Assembly: GCF_019396345.1 (NCBI RefSeq)
Contig: NZ_JAHKRM010000009.1
Coordinates: 1-64,000, forward strand
DNA length: 64,000 bases
Reading direction: 5' to 3'
Origin: Nonomuraea guangzhouensis
GTDB taxonomy: Bacteria; Actinomycetota; Actinomycetes; Streptosporangiales; Streptosporangiaceae
Shown: positions 16,648 through 24,379 of the stretch, in pieces
Numbering within the stretch: position 1 is the first letter of the stretch
Layout: each line of letters opens with the position of its first letter
Translations under genes and position numbers: made by a program
The notes under the pieces: model-generated
The model's database searches: none
Told to the model about the DNA's origin: nothing
Seen by the model: the letters and a program-made list of their open reading frames with translations, nothing else

Positions 16648-17350
16648 CAGGTCATGCTATGTCGTGATTAACAGGCCTCGTCTGTACGGCGTGCCCACGC
16701 GTGTCAGCGGCTACGACGAACTGGTCATGGAAGAGGAGTCGGGCAAACACGGTGTCGCGCGGACGGCGTGGGAGGCGCTCCTGGCGCCGCCCAAGTGGGC
16801 CGAGGGAATCGCGCCAAGCGCCGCGAAGCCACCGGTGCCATGCAGCCCGGCAAGAAGACCGGCCGGCCGCGCGCCATCGGCCCCGATCGATGACTTTACT
16901 GGGGGCGAACCAGCGGCCAACGTCCTGAATTCGGTCGAACGGTCGCTGCGGCCGGTACGGCGCTCGTACAGCACACTTGAACGCGATGGCGTTGGCCGCG
17001 ATACGGCGGAGCGGTGGGAATGCCGAGGTGAGCGAAAACCTGTACGCGTATGAGACATGACAATTCGCTGCGTGCCCGGGTTCAATCGCCGCTGAAAAGC
17101 GAGAGATCGGCGTTCGGGTTCTGTTCCGCATCCGAAATCACGGAGCGCGCCGACGTCGGCGGGGCGCCGACCTCCGTCACCTGGCCGCCGGCCTGGCCCG
17201 CCTGCTCGGCTGGACCGGCATCGCCACTGTTTGTGCCGCAGTGACCGGGCGACGTGGTGAGCCGGCGCACGTTATCTCGGCGAGTTGCCGGCAGGTGACT
17301 TCGGCGAACATATGTCCGCCTTATGTCCGGCCAACGCCCTGGTTCGCAGA
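16648..17350. other. Noncoding or decayed stretch
   Basis: About 700 bases lie between the MmyB-regulator gene and the secreted pseudoprotease. Short frames occur in several phases, but none shows a recognisable domain. One plus-strand stretch near 16820-16890 (A-K-R-R-E-A-T-G-A-M-Q-P-G-K-K-T-G-R-P-R) has the basic look of a recombinase or transposase tail; I cannot support a call. Confidence 0.4.
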
Positions 17351-19741
17351 ATGCGTGATCCTCACAATCAGTCCGTGAACCTTCAACGAATCATCCGGTC
17401 ATTAAAAATCGCAACCGTCTCGTTATTGATGGTTGTCTCCTCGGTGCTGCTCTGGGCAGGAGCGACGCCGGCTCAAGCGGTGAAAAGCGGAAGCCCGGTG
17501 GCCGATGGCACATGGGGCTTCGTGGCGAAGGTGAACGTGGGCGAGACTCACGGCTGTACCGGAGCCTTGGTCAGCCCGCAGTGGGTGCTCACTGCCGCCA
17601 GTTGTTTCGCCTCTCAGGGGCAGTCCCTCACGAGCGGGGCGCCGAAGATCGCGACGACGGTGACGGTCGGCAGGACGGACCTGTCCGGTTCGGGCGGGCG
17701 GGTGCTGCCCGTGGAGTGGATCCACCCGCACCGCGACCGGGATGTCGTGCTGGTCAAGCTGTCATTGCGGGCCGTCGGCATCACGCCTGTCGCGGTCGGC
17801 TCCGCCGTTCCTGCCACGGGAGATGCGCTGCAGGTCACCGGCTATGGCCGGACCGCTGATCAGTGGGCGCCCAACCGGCTGCATGCCGCGCCGGTCGTGG
17901 CCGGAGCCGTGGCCGCAGGCTCGTTCAACTGGACCGGAGCGAACGGCAGCGACGTGAGCGCCTGCCAGGGTGACGCGGGCGCGCCGGTGCTCCGCACGAG
18001 CGGGAGCCGCCCGGAGCTCGTCGGGCTCAGCTCCCGCGCAGGGCAGGGGGGCTGCCTCGGTGCGGCCGACGACGGGGCGCGCGGCGGCGACGCGGTGCGG
18101 GTGGACGACCTGGCGAGCTGGATCAGCCCGGTCGCGATCGAGCCCACCACGTCCTTCACTCAGTACGGGTCCAGTCTGAGCGGGATCGGTGGTTATGACC
18201 TGGCTGACAACCGTGATCAGGTGGTGGCGTTTGACTACGAGCATTCGGGCAAGCTTGATCATCTGCTGCTCTACCGTCCGGGCTCGGAGATCGTCTTCAT
18301 CGTCAAGCGGAATACGGACGGCACCTACGCTCCGGTCTATTCCTCGACCTCCGGTATCGGTGGCTACGACCTGAAAGACAGCCGGGACCGCATCATCGCC
18401 TTCGATTACACGGGTTCTGGGAAACTGGACCATCTGCTGCTTTACCGTCCGGGCGCGCAGACGGCCTGGATTCTCGAGCACGGCGCGGGCAATTCGTTCA
18501 GAGCCGTGTTCCACAGCTCGGCCGGCATCGGCGGCTATGACCTGAACAGCGCCGAGGACCAGATCATCGCCTTCGACTACGAGCATTCGGGGAAGCTGGA
18601 TCATCTGCTGTTGTACCGGCCGGGGACCGGGATGGCCCACATTCTCCGGCGCAGCGGCGGCGCCACGTTCACGCAGGTCTTCGCCACGGCCGACGGTGGG
18701 ATCGGTGGCTACGACCTGAAAGATGCCGGGGACCGCATCATCGCCTTCGACTACACGAGTTCGGGTAAGCAGGATCACCTGGTGCTCTACCGTCCTGGCG
18801 GGCAGACGGCCTGGGTTCTCCAGCACGGCGCGGGCAATGCGTTCACAGCGGTGTTCCACAGTTCGGCCGGCATCGGTGGTTATGACCTGAAGAGCACGGC
18901 GGATCGGATCATCGCCTTCGACTACGAGCAGTCGGGGAGGCTGGATCACCTGCTGCTTTACCGTCCTGGCGGGCAGACGGCCTGGATTCTGCAACACGGC
19001 GCGGGCAATGCGTTCACAGCGGTCTTCCACAGCTCGACCGGCATCGGTGGTTATGACCTGAAGCTGGCGAAGGACCGCATCATCGCCTTCGACTACAGGA
19101 GCACAGGCGGGCAGAGCAGTCTGTTCCTCTACCGGCCAGGCGACCGGATCACCTATTTCGCGGGACGGGCTCTTCCGCCTGTACGGGTGGTTCCGGTCAC
19201 CGTGTCGCCCGTCATCGGCCCGGATTCCCTCGTGGAGAGATTCGTCTATCCCTTGAACTTCCGGCACGAATTCGCGGGCACCTCCGGTCAGGCCGATTGG
19301 GGTACGGACGAGGCCGAGGCGAAGAACTTCGAACTGATCTCCGGGAACGGCGGGATCATCTGGGTCTCGTGCACGGTGTCCGCGGAGAACGGGGTCGGCG
19401 TGATCAAGGTGTTCCCGGGCTTGTTGAACGGAGACACCGAGGTCGGCGAGCCGCACCTCGGCGTGACGGCGGTGTGTTTCAAGGTGCTCGGACCGACGGG
19501 AATGGTGAAGCTCCGGATCCCGAACGTCTACGAGGTCCAGGGCGACGGCCGCTCACCGGGGGCCGGCCACGACGTGGACGCGAAAGTTGTGAACATGTCG
19601 TCCGGCGTGGAGCGGACCAAGCTCGTCGAGCGGGACGAGAGCGAGCAGTTCGGACGTACGGATGTCACGTGCGACGAGAGCCACCCGGATTACCCCGACA
19701 ACTGCAGAGAGACCCTGCTGGAACTGCGGGTCGTCAACTGA
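17351..19741 (+). CDS. Secreted trypsin-fold pseudoprotease with six propeller-like repeats
   Basis: The 796-residue secreted protein has a signal peptide (hydrophobic core S-L-L-M-V-V-S-S-V-L-L-W, cleavage near T-P-A-Q-A). A chymotrypsin-like domain spans residues about 45-265. The catalytic pattern is degraded: the motif T-A-A-H-C reads T-A-A-S-C (Ser84), Asp131 is kept, and G-D-S-G-G-P reads G-D-A-G-A-P (Ala209). Proteolysis is therefore unlikely. Six tandem repeats of 56-58 residues follow, each with I-G-G-Y-D-L, A-F-D-Y and L-L-Y-R-P-G, as in FG-GAP/VCBS-like propeller blades. A C-terminal domain of about 180 residues is unrecognised. The start is uncertain: ATG 17351 or GTG 17375. A strong terminator follows. 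Confidence 0.8.
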   Translation: MRDPHNQSVNLQRIIRSLKIATVSLLMVVSSVLLWAGATPAQAVKSGSPVADGTWGFVAKVNVGETHGCTGALVSPQWVLTAASCFASQGQSLTSGAPKIATTVTVGRTDLSGSGGRVLPVEWIHPHRDRDVVLVKLSLRAVGITPVAVGSAVPATGDALQVTGYGRTADQWAPNRLHAAPVVAGAVAAGSFNWTGANGSDVSACQGDAGAPVLRTSGSRPELVGLSSRAGQGGCLGAADDGARGGDAVRVDDLASWISPVAIEPTTSFTQYGSSLSGIGGYDLADNRDQVVAFDYEHSGKLDHLLLYRPGSEIVFIVKRNTDGTYAPVYSSTSGIGGYDLKDSRDRIIAFDYTGSGKLDHLLLYRPGAQTAWILEHGAGNSFRAVFHSSAGIGGYDLNSAEDQIIAFDYEHSGKLDHLLLYRPGTGMAHILRRSGGATFTQVFATADGGIGGYDLKDAGDRIIAFDYTSSGKQDHLVLYRPGGQTAWVLQHGAGNAFTAVFHSSAGIGGYDLKSTADRIIAFDYEQSGRLDHLLLYRPGGQTAWILQHGAGNAFTAVFHSSTGIGGYDLKLAKDRIIAFDYRSTGGQSSLFLYRPGDRITYFAGRALPPVRVVPVTVSPVIGPDSLVERFVYPLNFRHEFAGTSGQADWGTDEAEAKNFELISGNGGIIWVSCTVSAENGVGVIKVFPGLLNGDTEVGEPHLGVTAVCFKVLGPTGMVKLRIPNVYEVQGDGRSPGAGHDVDAKVVNMSSGVERTKLVERDESEQFGRTDVTCDESHPDYPDNCRETLLELRVVN
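18182..19170 (+). repeat. Six tandem coding repeats, about 171 bases each
   Basis: Six in-frame copies each encode G-I-G-G-Y-D-L, then A-F-D-Y, then a L-L-Y-R-P-G turn; copies start near 18182, 18353, 18524, 18698, 18869 and 19040. Copies 4 and 5 share long nearly identical nucleotide stretches, a sign of recent duplication or gene conversion, while copy 6 is the most diverged. Confidence 0.85.
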
Positions 19742-19744
19742 GGA

Positions 19745-19786
19745 CAGAACGGCCGGCCGGTATATGAGAGCCGGCCGGCCGTTCTG
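19745..19786 (+). terminator. Rho-independent terminator
   Basis: A perfect 16-base-pair stem (CAGAACGGCCGGCCGG and its complement) with a 10-base loop starts four bases after the pseudoprotease stop and is followed shortly by a T-run (ATTTTTC). It separates this gene from the ALF-repeat gene. Confidence 0.9.
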
Positions 19787-19832
19787 CCGATTCATTTTTC
19801 AAGCATCGGCCGAAATTATGGGAGTGACGGCG

Positions 19833-22800
19833 ATGAATGTGATGCGCGCGTTACGCGGCAGAGGTCCATGGCAGAAGGCAAGTGTCATCGGCACCGTGCT
19901 TTTGTTGCTTCTCGTGGGCAGCCCGATGGGTGGGGCACGGGCCGCGGCGACGGTGGCGGATCCACCCGCCGCCCCGGCGTGTGAACGCCAGACGGTTCTG
20001 GACGCATGGGTCACGGGCGGCGTGAACGTCCGTCCGGCCGCGGAGGCGGCTCTGCTCGGAGACAGAGCGGCGGTCTGCGCCTTCCTCGGCAGGCTTCCCC
20101 GGCTCGCGGCGCAAGACGACCGTGAACAGGTCGGCCGTATCAAGACTCGTGGCGGCCCCGAGGTGGCCGCCGCCGCCAACGCCGCCCTGACCTCGGACGA
20201 CTCCGCTGCCGTGACGAAGTTCCTCGACGGTGGCTGGGAGACCGCTCGGGAGATCGATCTGCGCGCCAGCGTGAACCAGATGAAGGCCGCCGGCGGACCG
20301 GAGGTCAAGGCCGCCGCGAACCTGGTGCTGCGCAACGGGACCCGTGAAGCCATGGGGCGGTTCATCGAGTCCGGATGGCGGGTGCCGTACAGGATGGACC
20401 TGCGGGCCGTCGTCAATCGTGCGATGGCGGAAGGCGGCCCGCAGGTGCAGGCCGCGGCGAACCGGGCGCTTCAGGACGGCAGTCAGGAGATGCAGGAGCG
20501 TTTTGTTCAGATCGACTGGGGTGTGGCCCAGGCTCGCGACAACGAGAACCAGACCTTGAACGATCTTCGGACGAGCGCCACCGAGGCGACTGTGCGTGCG
20601 GCACTCGAGACGACCTCCGCGGTCGCACAGGCCGACCGCGCCGAGGCCGAGGCCCTGGCGGCCAAGAACGACGCGCAGGAGGCGGAACGCCTTGCCGCGG
20701 CGGCCGGGCAGGAGTCGGCGGTCGCCAAGGCGCAGGCACTACGTGCGGCTCAGGCTGCCGACCGCGCCGAGGCGGCGTCCCGTGTCGCCGTACGGGCCGC
20801 GCGGGCAGCGGCGGACGCGGCGCGCGCTTCGGCCGGGGCCGCCGCTCGCGCGGCGACCGCGGCGGCGCGGGCGCATACGAAGTCCGACGAGGCGTGGGCG
20901 GCCGCATCGGCGGCAGAGTTGAATGCGGATGCCGCCGCCGCGGCGGAGAATCACAACCGGGTCATGCAACAGATCGGTCCGCAGATCTCCGCCTGGATCT
21001 CGCCCATCAACCAGATCATCGCCGTGAACCAGCAGGCGTTCGCCGCGGTCGCCGCCGCCGATTCGGCGCGGGCCAACACCGAGGCGGCCGGGCGCGCGGC
21101 CGAGGCCGCCGGCCGCTATGCGGGGGCTGCGAGCGCCGAGGCCAAGGCCGCGTTCGCGGCGGCCGCGCGTGCGGGAGCAAGCGCGCAAGAGGCCAAGCGC
21201 GCCACCGCGGAAACGGTGCGTCACGCGGACATCGCCAAAGACGCGGCCGGCAAGGCGCGAGACGCCGCAACGCGCGCGGTGTCGTACGCGGAGGCGGCGG
21301 CGAGTGCGGCGGCGAGCGCGGCCGAGCACGCAGGCTCTGCTGTCAACGCGGCCGAGCTGGCGACAGAGCACGCGAACAATTCCTTCCGTGCGGCGGAGGA
21401 CGCGATTCAGGCTGCCGAAACGGCCCAAATCGTCTACAAATCGGCGCGTGAGGCGGACGCCGAACGACTGCGGGATGAGTTCGAACTCGAGCTGTCCTTC
21501 GCCCGGCACGTCAGTGCGGAAGCCGCCCAGGCCAAATTGGGGGACGCTCGCAGTTTCGGCGCGCCGATGCGTCAGTATCACACGCCGCAGATCGACGCGC
21601 TGATCGCCGAGGCCGCGAATACGCAGACTGATCCGGCACTGGCGGTCAGCAAGGCGCGCCAAGTGGCTCGATACTTCGCGACCTCGCCCGGTACGTGGAC
21701 CAGTTCGGCGGCCGTGTCCGCTCTCGGCGAGGAGGCGGACCTTCTTGTCCTCGATTTCGTCAAGCGTGGGCTCGCGGCCGCGGAGGAGCAGGACGACCGC
21801 ACAACGCTGACCGGACTCCTGGTCACCGGCTCCCCGGCCATGAGAGCCGCCGCTCAGGGCGCCCTCGACCGCGGGCGGCAAGACGTCGTCGAGTTTCTCG
21901 AAAACCCGGCCTACCCCGAGCGGGCCGCCGAACTACGAGAGCGGATCGGGCGGATCCTCGCCGATGCCCGCAGCGCCGGCAACGCGGAGATCGAAAAAGC
22001 GGCGAACAACGCCCTGCGCTCGGACGATCCGGACGCCCTCGATGAGTTTTTGGACTCGACGTACAACACCGCGCACACGATCGACATTCGGGCGAAGGTC
22101 GGCGCGATCGCCGGCGATGCATCGAACGGCACCGAGGTGCGGAACGGCGCCCAGGTCGCTCTCGCCGGCACGACGGCCATGCAGGTCAACTTCTTGGAGG
22201 TGGAACGGCACCGTGCGGCCGAACGCGACTACGCGACCGCGACGCACAACTACATCGCCTCATCCTTGATGATCGAGACCTCGCAGATCGCGCAGCGCGC
22301 CGTCGACTTCGCGCGCACCGCGCAGGCGGCGGCGGCACGGGCCCGCGGCGCGGCGGAGGAGGCCATCGGTTACGCGAACGCCGCCGGCAAGGCAGCCGAC
22401 CAGGCGAAGGGGTTCGCCAAGGAAGCCCTCGCCGCCGCACAGTCAGCCGCCACGTCCGCGGAACGAGCCGCGGCGGCCGTCCGCACTGCCGCCGCCGCGA
22501 CCCAGCAGGCCCAGCAGTCAGCCAGGAAGGCGTCCCTCTCGGCTCGTTGGGCCCGCGCCTCGGCCGTCTCGGCGGCACAGGACGCGGCCAGCGCCTTCGC
22601 CGCCTACGACACCGCGTACGCCGCGCAGATCCGGGCCGGCAACAGCGCGTCGAACGCGGCTCTCATCGCTGCCCAGATATTCGAAGACTATCGGGAGGAT
22701 GCCGAGATCCGTCTGCGCGAGCTCAAGAGCGTGTGGAAAGAACACTGCAAGTGGGGGCCCGAGGACGGTCTGCCTGGGTACCACGACTGCGACGCTTACG

Positions 22801-23918
22801 CGGAGAAGATTCTCAACGATCCCAAGGGGCCTCTTCACGACCCGGACGGCTACGCCAAGGACCGAATCGAGCACTGCAGGAGCCAGTTCGTCGGCAAGGC
22901 TCAGGACGCCTGCATGTCCCTCGTCATGAGCCCGCTTTTCACCTTCGCGGCGAGGGGGATCGCCGACCGGGAGAGCGATACCCATCGTCTCGCCGAGGAG
23001 TACATGAGCCTGTTCGCACTGGACCTGATCAACGCCGGCTCCCAGTATTCGCTGGTCAATGACTGCAGGGGCGCCCTCAAGGGAAACATCCTGGACGCGG
23101 GGCAGGCGTTCTCGGATTGCATCAGCGGAGCGCTGGACCTGAGCGAAGACCCCGACTGGAACAAATACTCGAAGGAGTGGAGGGGAACCTTCGTCGATTC
23201 GCTCGTCCCAGAAGAACTCCGGTTCGCCGAATACAACTCGATCTGGGGGCCGATGTACCTGATGCATCACCAGGCTGACCGGACCATCATCTGGGCCATC
23301 TATGAGAGCGATCTCGCGACATCACTGCTGCGCATTCTTCCGATCGAATGCGTTCAGGGCGGGCAATGCCCCTACGAGGATGCCGCGGAACAGCTCAGGA
23401 ACCTGAGCGAGTCGATCAAGCCCGAGAACAACCAGGGCTATCTGGTCGACGCGTCCGGACGGGTGCTCGACGCGAACGGACTGCCGATCGCGAATCTGCC
23501 ACCGATCGACAACCTCGACGCATGGGCGAAATACACGGTCGAGAGTGGCCTGCACGACGACCTGGCGGCCCTCGAAGACCGCCTCGCGCTGCTGTACAGG
23601 CAGACGTTCGGGGTGCCCATGGCGCCCCCGGCGTGGCACCTCGAGACGCAGCTCGCTCTTCGCGTCGCCACACGGGAAGTGGCGCTCCGCGACAACACGC
23701 TCCGGCTTGTCATGAACAACCGTGGCGGCGTCTGCGACGCGGTGCCGATCAAGGGCACAGGACCCGATGCGGAGCGACAGGTCGTGGCAGGGTGTATCCA
23801 GGCCATCAAACTGCTGCTCCCGGCAGGCACGACCATGATCATCTACTACCCCGACCCGGACAATCCGGCGGAACTGCTTGAGGTCACCGTACGCGGCGTC
23901 GGCCGCTGGCTGGACTGA
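19833..23918 (+). CDS. Secreted ALF-repeat polymorphic toxin with C-terminal DddA-like deaminase domain
   Basis: The protein is 1361 residues. The start is ATG 19833, with GGGAG eight bases upstream, and a signal peptide follows (V-L-L-L-L-L-V-G, cleavage near A-R-A-A-A). Residues about 45-215 and 656-760 hold ALF repeats (A-A-N-x-A-L, then F-L/F-I-x-x-W). Between and after them are long Ala-rich coiled-coil stretches (about 215-500 and 800-950). Cysteine-rich linker sequence follows. The last 100 residues show H1269-L-E1271, N-N-R-G-G-V-C1301, G-C1321 and L-L-P-A-G-T-T-M. This pattern matches SCP1.201/DddA-type cytidine deaminases (H-x-E, N-N-x-x-G-x-C, C, L-L-P). The 19-residue gap between cysteines is longer than usual. 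ALF repeats are known from actinobacterial polymorphic toxins; deaminase activity is inferred from motifs only. Confidence 0.75.
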   Translation: MNVMRALRGRGPWQKASVIGTVLLLLLVGSPMGGARAAATVADPPAAPACERQTVLDAWVTGGVNVRPAAEAALLGDRAAVCAFLGRLPRLAAQDDREQVGRIKTRGGPEVAAAANAALTSDDSAAVTKFLDGGWETAREIDLRASVNQMKAAGGPEVKAAANLVLRNGTREAMGRFIESGWRVPYRMDLRAVVNRAMAEGGPQVQAAANRALQDGSQEMQERFVQIDWGVAQARDNENQTLNDLRTSATEATVRAALETTSAVAQADRAEAEALAAKNDAQEAERLAAAAGQESAVAKAQALRAAQAADRAEAASRVAVRAARAAADAARASAGAAARAATAAARAHTKSDEAWAAASAAELNADAAAAAENHNRVMQQIGPQISAWISPINQIIAVNQQAFAAVAAADSARANTEAAGRAAEAAGRYAGAASAEAKAAFAAAARAGASAQEAKRATAETVRHADIAKDAAGKARDAATRAVSYAEAAASAAASAAEHAGSAVNAAELATEHANNSFRAAEDAIQAAETAQIVYKSAREADAERLRDEFELELSFARHVSAEAAQAKLGDARSFGAPMRQYHTPQIDALIAEAANTQTDPALAVSKARQVARYFATSPGTWTSSAAVSALGEEADLLVLDFVKRGLAAAEEQDDRTTLTGLLVTGSPAMRAAAQGALDRGRQDVVEFLENPAYPERAAELRERIGRILADARSAGNAEIEKAANNALRSDDPDALDEFLDSTYNTAHTIDIRAKVGAIAGDASNGTEVRNGAQVALAGTTAMQVNFLEVERHRAAERDYATATHNYIASSLMIETSQIAQRAVDFARTAQAAAARARGAAEEAIGYANAAGKAADQAKGFAKEALAAAQSAATSAERAAAAVRTAAAATQQAQQSARKASLSARWARASAVSAAQDAASAFAAYDTAYAAQIRAGNSASNAALIAAQIFEDYREDAEIRLRELKSVWKEHCKWGPEDGLPGYHDCDAYAEKILNDPKGPLHDPDGYAKDRIEHCRSQFVGKAQDACMSLVMSPLFTFAARGIADRESDTHRLAEEYMSLFALDLINAGSQYSLVNDCRGALKGNILDAGQAFSDCISGALDLSEDPDWNKYSKEWRGTFVDSLVPEELRFAEYNSIWGPMYLMHHQADRTIIWAIYESDLATSLLRILPIECVQGGQCPYEDAAEQLRNLSESIKPENNQGYLVDASGRVLDANGLPIANLPPIDNLDAWAKYTVESGLHDDLAALEDRLALLYRQTFGVPMAPPAWHLETQLALRVATREVALRDNTLRLVMNNRGGVCDAVPIKGTGPDAERQVVAGCIQAIKLLLPAGTTMIIYYPDPDNPAELLEVTVRGVGRWLD

Positions 23919-23952
23919 ACCCGTCGGCCGCGTGTGGCCGGCATTCGGCCCA

Positions 23953-23991
23953 GGTGAAGGCGCGGTCGTCGAGAGACGCCGCGCCTTCACC
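23953..23991 (+). terminator. Hairpin terminator after the ALF-repeat toxin gene
   Basis: A perfect 13-base-pair stem (GGTGAAGGCGCGG with its complement) and 13-base loop lies 34 bases after the stop. There is no T-run, which is common for actinomycete terminators. Confidence 0.75.
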
Positions 23992-24379
23992 CTACGGCGG
24001 CACCTTTGTACGGGCCGACGCCGACAGAATCTCCATACCGTCCTGTCAGGCGTAGCGCATCGTGCCAGGTCAACGTCATGACACAGCCGCCGATGCTGAT
24101 TCGGTCTCGGACGCCGTGTCACGGCCCTGCGCCGAAACCCTTCGTATCCGATGCGCGAATTCTTCATCGGATACAACCGCAATGTCGTGCCTGGCGGCGC
24201 GGCAAGGGACCGGCTTACCTACCACCAGCGTCCCCAGCCGCCAGATAGCGGAGTAAGACGATTGCGGTTATCTCTTTGGCATGATCAAACCGCGCGCGGA
24301 TAATGCGGGTCGACCGAACTCAACCTGAAGCGGGCCCAAAAGCCTTTACGCCGATCCCCGCCTTCCGTCATGATCAAGT
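23992..24379. other. Intergenic stretch without a supported gene
   Basis: About 390 bases lie between the toxin terminator and the esterase gene. Three short plus-strand frames (60-80 residues) show no domain. No Imm1-type or other immunity gene is recognisable. A 10-11-10 inverted repeat is at 24144-24174. Confidence 0.5.
24144..24174. repeat. Perfect inverted repeat, 10-base arms
   Basis: GTATCCGATG and CATCGGATAC flank an 11-base loop. It could be a terminator-like hairpin or an operator for the esterase gene; the sequence does not decide. Confidence 0.5.

Noticed and set aside
16820..16890. Basic stretch ending T-G-R-P-R-A-I that resembles a recombinase tail
   Set aside because: Too short and out of context for a call.
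17060..17110. GGTTCAATC resembling a tRNA T-loop
   Set aside because: The flanking five-base stems do not pair and no acceptor or anticodon arm could be found.
18182..19170. Regular repeats considered as a CRISPR array
   Set aside because: They are in-frame coding repeats of about 171 bases without spacers.
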